DNA of 64,000 nucleotides. Origin: Schizosaccharomyces osmophilus (lineage: Eukaryota; Ascomycota; Schizosaccharomycetes; Schizosaccharomycetales; Schizosaccharomycetaceae). Positions 1 through 11,039 of the stretch are shown here, piece by piece (position 1 is the first letter of the stretch; every line of letters starts with the position of its first letter). A model generated the notes under the pieces. It made no database searches, was not told where the DNA came from, and saw only the letters and a program-made list of their open reading frames with translations. The stretch is taken from contig NC_079239.1 of NCBI RefSeq assembly GCF_027921745.1, positions 89,501-153,500 on the forward strand, in the 5' to 3' direction. The position numbers and the translations under genes are program-made.

Positions 1-336
1 AGACAATGATAATCCTTCGAGATTGCCTTTGTTTTCTTAAGCCATTGTGAATCTACCGGTGGTCCATACGCCGTTAAATTGAATTCTACTAAACATGGAA
101 GATAAAATAACACTACTATCCAATTTATTCCCAAATCAAGCTAGAGAAATCTTAAGTAAATACTTGTTCATACAGAATCCAAATAAAAATTCTCTTTACT
201 CCTTAAAAACTATCCATTTCCTAAAGTTATAGTTTTGTTTTTGTATATCTTTGTTTCTTTCATAAATTTCACTCCCTTACTCATTACCCTTGAACTTCCC
301 GACCAACCTTTGTCCTACTGCACAATATAGAGCAAA
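1..336. other. bcp1 upstream region
   Basis: AT-rich sequence before bcp1. No complete ORF; the left window edge may cut a gene on either strand but I see no domain. Confidence 0.4.
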
Positions 337-1300
337 ATGGCAAAACGACAGAATAATGCGTCAGAAGACACTCAGATGAATGAAATTATGAAAGCTCCAG
401 ACATGGATTTCATTAATATCGGTAGGCAGTCTCTTGGAAGCTAGAATGGCCACGCTGACATTGAATTATAGATTTTGAATTTTTTGACCCTCAGCCTATT
501 GACTTCCATGCTTTTAAAAACTTGTTGAAACAGTTGTTGGGCTATGATCACACAAACGTAAACATTAGTGCTCTTTCTGATTTAATTTTAAGCCAGCCTT
601 TATTGGGCTCTACTGTCAAGATCGATGGAAACAATTCCGACCCTTATGCTATGCTTTCTGTCATAAATTTAAATAGCAGAAGAGTAAGTCTACTATAATG
701 GTTTAATGCAATAGACCTGGAAGAACGGGACAGAATACTAATATATACATTTAGGAAGAGCCGGTGATAAAGGAACTCACTTCTTATGTGCTTTCTAGAA
801 TTGCAGCGTCCAATCCAAACATGGAGAAGCAAGTGCGTGAACTATTGTCTCCGGATTCCAATGCACAGATTGGTTTGATTATCAACGAACGATTGATTAA
901 CATGCCCGTTCAAGTAATTCCTCCTATGTACAACATGCTTTTAGAAGAAATGCAGTGGGCTATCGATGCGAATGAACCGTACAACTTTACTCATTATCTA
1001 TTGTTGTCAAGAAGTTACGTTGAGGTCGCTTCGAAGCTTGATGATGAGGATGAACGACCCAAGAAGAAAGGCAAAAAAGCAGGAGAACAAGAGCTTTGCT
1101 ACTTCCATCCAGAAGATGAACAGTTTCGTCAAGCTGGACTGGCCGTTGCCGATTACTCTTTTGCCAACCAGGATTTCAACCCTGATATGAACCGCGTGTT
1201 CCAGGATGCTGGTATTAAGCCTCAAGGTGAATCAATTTTGTTGACTCACGATGCTTTCAAATCTTTAGTTCCTCAACTGCTAGATGTGTATAATGCTTAA
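337..1300 (+). CDS. bcp1: Bcp1/BCCIP-family protein, three exons
   Basis: Three exons, 337-421, 472-683 and 755-1300, join in frame to give 280 residues, close to the roughly 283 residues of budding yeast Bcp1. Intron 1 has the weaker donor GTAGGC with a CTGAC branch point and TAG acceptor; intron 2 has GTAAGT, ACTAAT and TAG. The early segment containing DFEFFDPQPIDFHAFK is the most recognisable part of the BCCIP (p21-C) family, and the last exon has the family's acidic/basic linker followed by YFHPEDEQF. In budding yeast Bcp1 acts in the nucleus as a chaperone for ribosomal protein Rpl23 and in export of Mss4; that role is inferred here. The gene is tandem with sen54, as in S. pombe (SPCC613.08). 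A GTG at 764 is not the start; it lies inside exon 3. Confidence 0.92.
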
Positions 1301-1788
1301 TACACGTGACTACGCTGCTAAAAGCTCAAAAATATTTCTACTTGATTTCGTTATTTTGGTTTTGCTGGGAATTTGGTTCTTTAGGTTTTCATTTTAAAAC
1401 GGCGATAATAAATCCGTTTCAATTAACAACATGTAAATCAATTCAAAAGTCGTTACAGATTTCACGTATTGCTTACATGCTATACATTCATCAACAACCA
1501 GCTCTCACGGTCTGTGTAGTTTATTTCATACAAGTTATGGAATGTTTCAATTGCCATAGTCATCCTTTTAATATGCAAAAGTAATGTATACATCAAAGAG
1601 AACTAGAAATAAAATATAAATAGTAACATTCTCTTTTTTATTTTATTTTTCGATTCTTATCTTTTGTTTTCTCTATTTAGATCATTTACCAGGTGCCGAT
1701 TACAATTTCTCTTTACTTACTTCGCTAAAGAAGTCAACGAAATAGGATTCATTAAAGGCAGTAGAACATATTGACAAAAATACATTTC
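1301..1788. other. bcp1-sen54 intergenic region
   Basis: AT-rich spacer between two genes on the same strand. It holds T-rich tracts near 1630-1680. I see no RNA gene or conserved ORF; a 92-codon frame at 1306 has no family features and starts immediately after the bcp1 stop. Confidence 0.6.
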
Positions 1789-3080
1789 ATGAATGCTCAA
1801 GAGGGCGAAAACCCTTTCACCAATTTTGAAGATGCTGTAGACGCTACTGAAGATGTTCAAGATTGGCGCTTCTTGTCCAATGTAAAAGTGTACGCAATGG
1901 CGATCAAAACCTTTCAAAGAACTCTTCATTTCTTTAATTTAATTTTCTAACATTAATCTAGAGACCAAGGCAATTACACAATTCCTAAAAGAGGAGAAAA
2001 AGATTTTGAGCCAGATGGAACACTGAAACAAGAGGGAGTTTTAGAGCTTAGCCGTAAGGCTATGTACGATGCATTGTCAGTGGAAAGACTTATTTCTTTG
2101 TAAGTTACAATATCACGACGCTTTGATTGGAGAAGCGTTAGCTAACTAGTCGTTCAAGCAAGCATGTTATTATAGGAGTATGGAATTGGGAGAAGAAGAT
2201 GGCTTGCGTAGAGAAAGTGCACGGACCTTTTTTTAAAACAATGGGCCAAGGTGATTCAAAAAATCGTGTGTGGCTTCTCCCGGAAGAAACATTATATTTG
2301 GTAGAACGAGGATCAATGGAATGCTGGGCACCAAATGGTGTCCCTATGAGTCTACAGTCTCTCTATGCAGCAACTATACCGTTTTGTGGCTCTTTAGAAA
2401 GTTATCTTGTATACGCTCACCTGCGAAGATGTGGATTTTCGGTTGTGCGATCCAAACAAGTACAAAGAAACTACGATAATTTATCCAACTCTACAGATAA
2501 TGCAAGGATTGGGTTATGGAGTGTTGGAATGAAGAAAGTATTGTCTGCTTTCCATTATTTGAGCTTTATAAAACTTTGGTCGCCAAAGAGCAGCAAAGGT
2601 TACGGTTTTTTACCAAAAAGAACTTACAGAGACTTTAAACAAGTATATGAAGATATCCAAATTGTCCCTGGGTACTTTCCGAGGCCACATACTCTTGATG
2701 AAGAATTCGTAGCTCCTTTTCAACTAACTTATGATGTATATAAACCGTCCGAAATTTTCAAGAAGTCAGCCTTGAAAGAGCCAGATTTTAGAATATGTGT
2801 TGTTGATGCTCAAAGTACAGTCGTTCCGACATGTATGCAGCTAAACCGTCTCTTCGGCATAGTCCCTATTCAAGAGAACCCGTCGAGGCATATGATGCAA
2901 AGACTAAAGGAGGGAGTTAGGAGTGTTATTTTTGCTGTTGTTGATTATGGTGTCGTTAGTTACGTTCGATTTTCTGATGTATGTATGAATGAAAAATTGT
3001 TTCTTGAGCAACCCAGAAAGCGCGGAAAGGGAGACGTAAAGAAAAAGGGAATTACAAATACTAATCTAAAAGGGAATTGA
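1789..3080 (+). CDS. sen54: tRNA-splicing endonuclease subunit Sen54, three exons
   Basis: Exons 1789-1889, 1962-2099 and 2150-3080 give 389 residues. Exon 1 carries the DWRF motif. Exon 2 carries IPKRGEKDFEPDGT and RKAMYDALS, the hallmarks of the Sen54 N-terminal domain. Exon 3 begins just before KHVIIGVWNWE and contains GPFFKTMG and YLVERGSMECW. Sen54 is the structural partner of the Sen2 catalytic subunit in the heterotetramer that cuts introns from pre-tRNA. The tail is basic and lysine-rich. The first donor, GTACGC at 1890, was chosen because it alone keeps the frame. The second acceptor, at 2149, lies right after a GCTAAC branch sequence; a second in-phase AG at 2157 is possible and would drop about three residues. 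An ATG at 2199 is internal. The gene sits between bcp1 and qcr2, as in S. pombe. Confidence 0.9.
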
Positions 3081-3889
3081 CGGAATTCTCTTTAAATTTC
3101 TTGTCGGCTCAAACGGTTGATCGGTATAGGTCAAAAAATCATATGAACCACTATTTCATTGGACGATTCTTTTTCATAAAAGTCAAGGAATTGTCTACGA
3201 TTATCGGAATTATCTTCAAAATATGTCTTCTTTTTATGACTTTGACAGATGTATATTTCCGATCGCCAAGACGCTCGATCATCTATTTACCGAATCAATA
3301 ATTTACCAGGTAAAGTGATTCCCATTATAATAAGAAATTGAATGTGAAATCTTTATGCCAAGCAAATTAAATGAATTATCGTACGGTGTTCGAGAACAGG
3401 TTGAATTCTACTTACCATGCCCAATCTAGAAGCGGTGCTTAAAAGATCCATTAAAGAACATTTTTTTGCTGTTACCAAATAGTTACAATTTACTATATGC
3501 GTCGAACAATCTACATTTGTCGACTCAGCGGAGATCGAAGTCATTTTGAACAATTACTTATAGAGTAAACAAATGCATATTTGACTCATCCTACATTGTA
3601 AAGGTGTTAGTTTACTTCTTTGACTACTGATACTTGTGGTTTTCTCACAATTTTGCAAAATGAATGGCCAACGGTACTAACAGTAGAAAAGACAATCTTT
3701 TGAAAATAAAAAAAGTAAGAAGTAACTAAATAAATTTAAAATTAAATAAATTATATGGAAATTGTTAATCTAAGCAGTAGCTTTATGAGTAGTAGTAAGC
3801 CATCCCATACGGATATCAAAGTCACCAACTCCCAACTCTGTCATTCACAGCAAACACTCACAAAACAATAAGAAAGCTGAAGTTTCAGG
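3081..3889. other. sen54-qcr2 intergenic region
   Basis: Spacer between two plus-strand genes. It presumably holds the sen54 3' end and the qcr2 promoter. ORFs here are short, lack family features and include antisense noise. I see no structural RNA. Confidence 0.6.
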
Positions 3890-5188
3890 ATGCCAATGAA
3901 TAATATGAGATCATTAACAAAAAACTTGAAGAAGATCTCTCAAAATCGAGGCATTCACGGAGTCTCGTATGTCCCTCAAAAATTACAAGGTATTTCGTTC
4001 GCTGGTAGAGAAACAGCTAGTCCCACTGGGTCCTTGTCCGTTGTGGTCCGTGCTGGTAGCCGTTATCAACCTGATGCTGGTGTCGCTCACTTGTTGGAAA
4101 AGTTTGCCTTTAAAAACACTGAAGATCGCTCTGCATTGCGCATTACTCGTGAATCAGAACTTTTGGGAGGTCAGCTTTCCACCCAATTGACTCCTGAGCA
4201 CATTATTTTGACTGCACGCTTTTTAAACGAATATATGGAGTATTACGCTCGTTTACTCGCCGAAGTTGTTGATGCTTCTCAATATCTTGGCTTCCAGTAT
4301 AAAGAAGAAGTTTTGCCCGCCGCTAAGTTGGAAAGCTCTTTATGGAAGGGCAACCCCATGAACGTTGCCATGGCCAAACTTCACGAAAAGGCTTTCCATC
4401 GCGGTCTCGGTGACTTGCCTTATCTACCACTGGGAGCTAATGCTTCTATTTCCCAAATTACTGATTATGCTAAGGCTGCCTACGTAAAGTCTAACTTTTC
4501 GGTTGTTTCTTCCGGTCCTGATGTCCAAAAGGCTGCTGATACAGTTGCAAAGTATTTCTCAGTAGTTCGTGACGGGAACCCTCTTCCTACTGCTCCTACT
4601 AAGGTTGCATCTGGAGAATCTCGCATCTACTCTAGCAAGCCAATGAACCACTTCTTACTTGGTTTCCCCACCAATACTGCTCCTTCGGCTGAGCTTTACG
4701 TTTTGTCCTCTATCCTCGGTGGACGCCCCTCTGTCAAGTGGTCTCACGGAAACTCTTTACTTGCTAAAGCTTCTGAGAAGGCCTCTGAATTCAAGGCCAC
4801 TGCTGCCGCCAACTTGCATCCTTACACTGACGCTAGCCTTTTGTCCATTGTAGTTTCTGGTACTTGCCCTAAGTCTATCAAGGCTACTGCTTCCGAATCC
4901 GTTCAAGCCCTTAAGTCCTTGACCTCTTCTATTCCTGTAGAAACCATTAAGGCTGCCGTTGCGGATGCCAAGACCAAGTACCTTAGCTCTTACGAACCTA
5001 GTGTTTTGAACCCCGTTTCTACCACTTCTCTCTTTGCTACAAATTATCAACCTGAGCCTTTCATTTCTGCTTTAGATGCTGTCACACCTGAGTCCGTCGC
5101 CAAGACTGCTTCCACTTTATTATCTCGTCCTGCTAGCACCGTTGCAGTTGGCAAACTTAATCACTTGCCTTACTATGATGAGCTTTAA
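3890..5188 (+). CDS. qcr2: ubiquinol-cytochrome c reductase core subunit 2
   Basis: A single exon of 432 residues, near the 426 I remember for S. pombe Qcr2. The first 20 or so residues are rich in Arg, Lys, Ser and Asn and lack acids, as in a mitochondrial presequence. The body is an M16 peptidase-like fold. RAGSRYQPDAGVAHLLEKF (residues 54-72) replaces the zinc-binding HxxEH of active M16 peptidases, so the subunit is non-catalytic, as expected for core 2. It is an inner-membrane, matrix-facing part of respiratory complex III. Codon use is biased toward C-ending and highly expressed codons, fitting an abundant protein. Two further in-frame ATGs at codons 3 and 6 make the exact start slightly uncertain. 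Confidence 0.95.
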   Translation: MPMNNMRSLTKNLKKISQNRGIHGVSYVPQKLQGISFAGRETASPTGSLSVVVRAGSRYQPDAGVAHLLEKFAFKNTEDRSALRITRESELLGGQLSTQLTPEHIILTARFLNEYMEYYARLLAEVVDASQYLGFQYKEEVLPAAKLESSLWKGNPMNVAMAKLHEKAFHRGLGDLPYLPLGANASISQITDYAKAAYVKSNFSVVSSGPDVQKAADTVAKYFSVVRDGNPLPTAPTKVASGESRIYSSKPMNHFLLGFPTNTAPSAELYVLSSILGGRPSVKWSHGNSLLAKASEKASEFKATAAANLHPYTDASLLSIVVSGTCPKSIKATASESVQALKSLTSSIPVETIKAAVADAKTKYLSSYEPSVLNPVSTTSLFATNYQPEPFISALDAVTPESVAKTASTLLSRPASTVAVGKLNHLPYYDEL

Positions 5189-5582
5189 AGGTTTCTTTAA
5201 TCTTCTTGTTCTTTTACTATTTAAATTGAACAGCATTCCAGTATAGCTCAAAAAGTACCTGATAATTCTTTAAATTCCAAAGTTTTCTTATTTGAAGAAA
5301 ATATTTAGCAAACCTTGGAATTACTTTCTTTTATACGACTGCTATGTTGTGGTTTTCTCCCATTGAAAGGTATCGAATAAAACATGATTATCTCATGGAA
5401 ATCTATGTCATCTTTACTACAAACTCGTGAAATTAAATATATATACCATTAAGTCTAAATTTTAGCATTTGCAGGAACGAAAGTAGCAAATTATGTAAGT
5501 TAGCTTTCCATTTCCGTTAAAAGAAAGATCTTGTACGCCATCTCTAGTATGTACAAATTATACTCAACAAGATTGAGTATTA
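5189..5582. other. convergent qcr2/raf1 3' region
   Basis: Tail-to-tail spacer of about 0.4 kb. S. pombe has a further gene (meu23) between these two, if I recall its order correctly; the space here is too small and has no such ORF. Confidence 0.5.
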
Positions 5583-7496
5583 TCAAATAATGTTGTGCTC
5601 TTTAAATGTAAACCCCCCAAATTCGTTATGATTATCGTTTCCTATATTATACATATATACATCGCCTCCGTTACAGCAGACTGAAAGTTTGGTTGTATCC
5701 GGACTAAAGACTCCGTGAGTGATCGCAAAGTCCAGCTCAGCAAAGTTTCGTATGAATGGCTCATTTAATCGAAGATCCCAAACTTTTACAATGCCGTCAC
5801 TGCCGCCAGTAACAAATAGGCTTCCATTCGGAACCCACTGGGCCATAGTAACACCTGCATCTACTTCTTCCTGATTTGCATCATCAAAATGAATCATTTT
5901 TGTTTGCCCATGTTTCAAAACATTCAAGACCTTATTGGGTTTGCGAGAATCCCAAACAAAAGTTTGATTGTCAGTTCCGCTAGATGAAACAAGGAACCCA
6001 GAATTGCTAATTGTAGCATGATTAATATCTCTTTGTAAGGTATTAAACACAATGGCAGGTTGGTAAATCCTTGTATCAATGTAATAAACTTTTCCTTTGT
6101 GAGAGTTATTACTACTGGCTACAAATCCAATGTTTGACGGATGCATATAAAGGGAAGTAAATGCTTCATCAGCCGTATTAAACCTTTGGATGAAGTTACC
6201 ATTAGTAGAGTCAAATAAGGCAAGACATCCACGCGAGTCAGATAAATGAAAACTGTCGTATCCTACAACGACACGAGAAGAGGAATCATTATCTGAAGAA
6301 GAAGAAGAGTATTCAATCAACGATGCGGAAAATTTTTTCTTCAGTGCGTTAGGATATATTAGTTTTTGAGAAGAAAGTATACTGCCCGAGTTTTTGTCTA
6401 TTGGAAGCATATAACCAAGACCGTTTTTGCATGCCACAGCAAGCACATCATCTTTAGATAAAGAGAGCTTATGAATTCGATCATTGGGTTCATTAGAAAT
6501 TCCACAGAGGGTTCCCGCCATGTCCCAAACCTTCACAGTATTATCAAAAGCACCAGTATATAAAAATTGTCCATTCTGAGAAAAGCAAAGATCAGAGATG
6601 GTTGAAAACTCATTCTCTCCATACTCATTAGTTTTGTAATGACCCGCTAAGGCTTGAACGGTATCCACCTGAAGATCACCCAGCCATAAATTGCCAACTC
6701 TATTGTACGCACCGTCCTGAGCTGTACTTCCAAAAGCAAACTTTCCAAATAAAGGATTAAAATCAACGCACACTGTATCACCACTTGTTTCGTTAAAGTA
6801 CTTCCAAGGTGTCATAAACAGAATGGTCTCACTCTGCATGAGGTTGATACAATTTCCCCGATGGAAGTGTGATACTTTCGCATCGAACAATTTTTCAAAA
6901 TATTTCGGAAGATAACAAGCTCGTTCTTGTTTCTTCAACTGCAAGGCTCCATAATCTGCAACAGGGATCAGGCTTGGATAATCGGCCTCAAATTTCTGAC
7001 AATCTTTGTAGGTTCTTCCAGGTATTTTTGGAGAAATATAAATTGGAAAAGCATCATGGAACCGAACAGTGTTAACAGGCCCATATTTCCTTTTGGCCTT
7101 CTGAAGGATTTGACATTCTTGAGGGGTGAAATCAACATGAAGGATTGTAGACTCTAAAAAATTTTTCGGCGTATTATATAAAAGATCAATATGCTCTCTT
7201 GCCTTTTTGCTCAAATATGGACGAGACTTTGGATAGTATAAACCAGAACTTAAACACAACCTTAATTCCTCATCTTCATCAAAATTTTCGGGTTCTTTCT
7301 TTTCTATCTTCGCTTTAATAGGTTGTGAGACCCGACTACGGGGAACTTGTACTTGGTCAAAAGGATCATAAAGCTCAAATCCATCCTCTAAATTTTCATA
7401 AATCGTTTCATCCTCCAAGTCCGTTTTCGGTAAGAGTTCATTGTTCCATTTATTTAAAGTTCTTTGTCGTTTTATTGATGGAAAATCTTCATTCAT
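5583..7496 (-). CDS. raf1: Rik1-associated WD40 adaptor Raf1 (CLRC heterochromatin complex)
   Basis: A single 637-residue ORF, essentially the length of S. pombe Raf1/Dos1/Clr8 (638 from memory). An acidic and basic N-terminal third is followed by WD40 repeats. Repeats can be seen at TGAFDNTVKVWDMAG, at NQTFVWDSRKP and at VTGGSDGIVKVWDLRL (WDLR about residues 573-576). The last two have the WDxR signature of DCAF substrate receptors. In S. pombe Raf1 links the DDB1-like protein Rik1 to the Cul4 ligase and the Clr4 H3K9 methyltransferase, and is needed for heterochromatin. That role is inferred from family, length and position between qcr2 and rhp16. A serine-rich insert lies near the middle (YSSSSSDNDSSS). 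Confidence 0.88.
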   Translation of the reverse strand: MNEDFPSIKRQRTLNKWNNELLPKTDLEDETIYENLEDGFELYDPFDQVQVPRSRVSQPIKAKIEKKEPENFDEDEELRLCLSSGLYYPKSRPYLSKKAREHIDLLYNTPKNFLESTILHVDFTPQECQILQKAKRKYGPVNTVRFHDAFPIYISPKIPGRTYKDCQKFEADYPSLIPVADYGALQLKKQERACYLPKYFEKLFDAKVSHFHRGNCINLMQSETILFMTPWKYFNETSGDTVCVDFNPLFGKFAFGSTAQDGAYNRVGNLWLGDLQVDTVQALAGHYKTNEYGENEFSTISDLCFSQNGQFLYTGAFDNTVKVWDMAGTLCGISNEPNDRIHKLSLSKDDVLAVACKNGLGYMLPIDKNSGSILSSQKLIYPNALKKKFSASLIEYSSSSSDNDSSSRVVVGYDSFHLSDSRGCLALFDSTNGNFIQRFNTADEAFTSLYMHPSNIGFVASSNNSHKGKVYYIDTRIYQPAIVFNTLQRDINHATISNSGFLVSSSGTDNQTFVWDSRKPNKVLNVLKHGQTKMIHFDDANQEEVDAGVTMAQWVPNGSLFVTGGSDGIVKVWDLRLNEPFIRNFAELDFAITHGVFSPDTTKLSVCCNGGDVYMYNIGNDNHNEFGGFTFKEHNII

Positions 7497-8032
7497 GCCA
7501 TGAAAAGATTCTTTCGTAGTCGTGCAAATCGGGTGGATTTATCCAAGTAATAGTTTCACACGCCGAAACAATAGTGCTGACTTTTTATCAAGCAAAAGGG
7601 ATTTATTTTTTGTTTTGATGTCAGATACCTTAGGTGCCGATACCGGGAGACTTTAGTATCGAGTAAATGTGACAACAGAGTAGAGTTGGTAGTATCATTT
7701 CAGTTTGAATTAGCTTAAATATATTAGTTGAATAGTATTAGATATGAAGAAAATTATTAACTATTAACATCTAAATAAATTAATTAATAAATAGCACAAT
7801 CTAACTGAAACCAAATCCTATCTTTAAACTGCATGTAAAAAGAAAAGAATAAAAACAAAACAAATATGGTAAATAAGATAAAAATAAACTTATTTCAAAA
7901 ATTTAAAGTCCGTGTAACAAAGGAAGGACTTGCAAACATCAAGCATGAGCAGACATGTTAAAAAATCAAGTTCATCATTACAACAATATAAATATGATGC
8001 GAGGAACTAAATTTTTCGTACAGTTTTCAGCT
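7497..8032. other. raf1 promoter and rhp16 3' region
   Basis: Spacer between two minus-strand genes. The stretch 7735-7990 is very AT-rich. I see no RNA gene and no coding ORF. Confidence 0.55.
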
Positions 8033-10993
8033 TTAATTGGAAAACAAAAACTGCATATCATCTACCGAGAGCTGGTTTAGAGCCTTTTCATCTTGATCTA
8101 TTGTAGCATGGATCATCTGTGCCTTCTTATCCTGAAGTTCGATGATCTTACTCTCAATCGAATTCTCAATGCAAAGAGTAGTGACACGAATTGGTCGCTT
8201 TTGTCCAATTCGATGGATTCGGTCCATGGCTTGCCATTGAACGGCTCCATTCCACCATGGGTCCATCATAAACACTTGAGAAGCTTCCGTAAGGTTCAAA
8301 GCAACACCACCGGCTTTCAGAGAAACAAGAAATATGCTGATGTTTATATCTTTACTAAAGGCTTCAATTGTTGCTGCTCGTGCTTTTGGAGTCATACCAC
8401 CGTCTAACTTCACGCAGTTAAACCCAGCTTTTCTAAGCCGCCAGTGAATCAGATCTAACATGGAAGTAAACTGAGAAAATACGATGGACTTTATGGTCCT
8501 ATCTTTTCTTCTTAATAGGTATAATTCCTCTACCAAAGCTTCGATTTTTGTGGAAGAACGCCAATTATTCATGTCAATACGATTGAGAATTGATGCATTC
8601 TTAAACTTCTCTTCTGAGAATTCTTCCATAGAAGGTGCACTTAGATCTATGCTTAACGGAATAAAACATGCGGGACATGCAACTTCTTCGGATTCACCCG
8701 CGGAATTCAAAAGTTCAGAGATACAAAGCCGACAAAACGTATGATGGCATCTAGACTCAATAGCATCTTGTGCGACTTCATCACATATTCTACACACTAT
8801 GTTCTCTTGCGTATCAACGTCCACTGTCTTTCTCTTACTCGCTAACACCAAGTCGGGATGATCTGCCATCTGGCGCATCCTAGTAATCAACTGGAAAATG
8901 TTTGCATAGTTGTTTAAAACGACACCTTGTGCAAGGTAAGTGTTAAACTTCCTTTTGGAGTCCATGTAAAGAGATTGATAAACATCTTCTTCCTCTTCAT
9001 TAAATAAATCACGTCGCACTTCTACGACGCGGGGAGGTAGACCTAAATCATCAGCCCTCTCTAACTTGGTTCGTCGAAGCATAATGTTGTTTAAAAGTCG
9101 ATGAACTTTTGCAAATCCAGCTCTTCCAGGTCCTTCACTCCCAAATTTTTGTATAGGCTTCAACATCTCTGCATTAAAATAACAAGTGTGACTCATTGGT
9201 TTATGACCACAATGGTCGCAATTGCTTCTATCCGAAAACTGCCACTGAAGAGACTTGCAATCACACTGCAAACAATAATAAAAAGCAAACGGATCAGCAC
9301 GTAAGAATCGAAGCAATGAAAATAACTCGCCAATTCGGTTTTGCAAAGGAGTGCCCGAAAGGCAAATTCGTCTCTTCGTTTTAAGGGTGCATACCGCCCT
9401 CGCAGTATTGCAAGTCCTGGATTTTATACCGTGAGCCTCATCTAAAATGATCCTGTAAAACTCCAAATTATGAAGCAAAGATTTCTCTTTAACAAGTCCT
9501 CCTTTACGGCGAAAACCCGAACGTTCTTTTCTATAAGCGGATTCAATGACATTGTAACTAGTCAAAACAACGTCATATTTTGACAAATCCTGAGGAGAAA
9601 TATTCCTAGATTGACCATAATACAAATACGTGCTTAAGGCTTTATTAGTATGAACATCAATCTCTTCTTTCCATTGCATGATAGCAACCACAGGAGCTAC
9701 CACCAAGGTAGGTTCCCCACGAGGTGTAGCAAGTAAAAGACCAATTGTTTGAATCGTTTTACCCATTCCCATTTCATCTGCCAAAATTCCTCCTCCAAAA
9801 GAAGATTCTTCCTGATGTCGGAGCCAGTATACACCTTCTCGCTGAAACGGTAGTAAACTCAATACTAACTCTTTCGGTTGCTCTACTTGTTGTACTTGTT
9901 GGGGGGAATCACGCTCGAGAGCATCCCACACATTGTCCAGTTCAGGGTGATTTCGAACTAACCGATGATGGGTCCGTTCATATGGTGGTATCCGAGTTGC
10001 AGGATTTTTGAAGGTATTAGTTGAAGTGGTAAAAGGAGAAGAAGACCCTCGAGAAGTTGATCGTCCTTTCCCTTTCCCTTTCCGCTTAACGCTGACGAGA
10101 GGAATAATGTCCTCATCTGTTTCAGTAGAAGAGTCATCCTTTACAATACCCTTTTCCTCGTCACTGTCATTTAAGTTAATTACACTAGCAATTGCATCAC
10201 CTTCGTCAGCATATTCAGAATCGGACTTTGGAGATCCTTCAGGCTCATCTGAATATTCGGGCGAGAAGGTCGCTGTTGACGAAGGTAGACTAGACTGGGA
10301 TTTTCTTGACCTTAATACGCGCCCCTCATTCGGTTTAACGCTAGATGGGTGTGCATGTAATTTCCTTTTCCTCTCATGACCCTCTAAACTTTGTAAATCC
10401 TCATTGATATCGAGTTTGGCTGCATCATCTTTTATGTCTATAGAAACCGTTTTAGGTAGTGATGGATTAACGCCTAACTCGTTATCGTTTTGCGGCTCGC
10501 TTTGACTTTGGGTATCCAATTGTCTTATACCAGGTCTCTGTGTATCATTGCCGTGAAAAAGCTGAGTCTGTTCCTCAAAAGCATTTGTTGTTTTTTTTAT
10601 TGCTTCAGACGCTTCACTATTTGAAATTAGCGAATGAATTGGCTCGTCATCTTCTGTATCGCTTGCGGCGATTATATCGGCGATGGGTGACGATGAATTC
10701 GCGTCTATGTCTTCGTTGTTTCTTTGGTTCTCTCTTTTTTCTAAAAGTACGGAAACGAATGTTTGATTTCCCTTTCCGGGCAAATCCTGTTGATTTAATG
10801 TTTTGTCATTTTCATTTACGGCATTAGGACCGCTGAAAGGATACAAATTGCGGGTATTCTGATTTTCTAAAGAACCAATTGTCTTATTTAGGCCATTTTC
10901 ATCAAGAATTTCTCTCGATCTATTTAATTTTTCGGTCAGAACGTCCATTTGTAGTTCGCTCTGGGTAAGTTCGCCACGCGTACTGAGTTTCAT
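8033..10993 (-). CDS. rhp16: Rad16-type SWI/SNF ATPase with internal RING finger
   Basis: A SNF2-family helicase of the Rad16 type: walker A region [20 protein letters not shown] box in [11 protein letters not shown], a C3HC4 RING ([20 protein letters not shown] and onward) inserted between the helicase lobes, and motif VI in [14 protein letters not shown] near the C-terminus. A long acidic, serine-rich N-terminal tail precedes a basic patch ([10 protein letters not shown]). With Rhp7 it recognises damage in non-transcribed DNA for global-genome nucleotide excision repair. The open frame runs back to an ATG at 11071, but that would overlap rhp7 exon 1. I therefore place the start at the next ATG, 10993 (986 residues); 10948 is also possible. 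No introns are evident. Confidence 0.92.
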   Translation of the reverse strand: MKLSTRGELTQSELQMDVLTEKLNRSREILDENGLNKTIGSLENQNTRNLYPFSGPNAVNENDKTLNQQDLPGKGNQTFVSVLLEKRENQRNNEDIDANSSSPIADIIAASDTEDDEPIHSLISNSEASEAIKKTTNAFEEQTQLFHGNDTQRPGIRQLDTQSQSEPQNDNELGVNPSLPKTVSIDIKDDAAKLDINEDLQSLEGHERKRKLHAHPSSVKPNEGRVLRSRKSQSSLPSSTATFSPEYSDEPEGSPKSDSEYADEGDAIASVINLNDSDEEKGIVKDDSSTETDEDIIPLVSVKRKGKGKGRSTSRGSSSPFTTSTNTFKNPATRIPPYERTHHRLVRNHPELDNVWDALERDSPQQVQQVEQPKELVLSLLPFQREGVYWLRHQEESSFGGGILADEMGMGKTIQTIGLLLATPRGEPTLVVAPVVAIMQWKEEIDVHTNKALSTYLYYGQSRNISPQDLSKYDVVLTSYNVIESAYRKERSGFRRKGGLVKEKSLLHNLEFYRIILDEAHGIKSRTCNTARAVCTLKTKRRICLSGTPLQNRIGELFSLLRFLRADPFAFYYCLQCDCKSLQWQFSDRSNCDHCGHKPMSHTCYFNAEMLKPIQKFGSEGPGRAGFAKVHRLLNNIMLRRTKLERADDLGLPPRVVEVRRDLFNEEEEDVYQSLYMDSKRKFNTYLAQGVVLNNYANIFQLITRMRQMADHPDLVLASKRKTVDVDTQENIVCRICDEVAQDAIESRCHHTFCRLCISELLNSAGESEEVACPACFIPLSIDLSAPSMEEFSEEKFKNASILNRIDMNNWRSSTKIEALVEELYLLRRKDRTIKSIVFSQFTSMLDLIHWRLRKAGFNCVKLDGGMTPKARAATIEAFSKDINISIFLVSLKAGGVALNLTEASQVFMMDPWWNGAVQWQAMDRIHRIGQKRPIRVTTLCIENSIESKIIELQDKKAQMIHATIDQDEKALNQLSVDDMQFLFSN

Positions 10994-11039
10994 TAAAGGG
11001 TCAGAGTTACCCTCTTCCAAATTCAAAATATAAACACGA
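10994..11039. promoter_or_regulatory. rhp16/rhp7 divergent start region
   Basis: With starts at 10993 (rhp16) and 11040 (rhp7) only 46 bases separate the two coding regions, or 91 if rhp16 starts at 10948. Any promoter must lie partly inside one coding sequence or drive both genes. The head-to-head order matches S. pombe. Confidence 0.6.

Noticed and set aside
1306-1584. 92-codon frame after bcp1
   Set aside because: Begins at the bcp1 stop in a 3' region; composition random.
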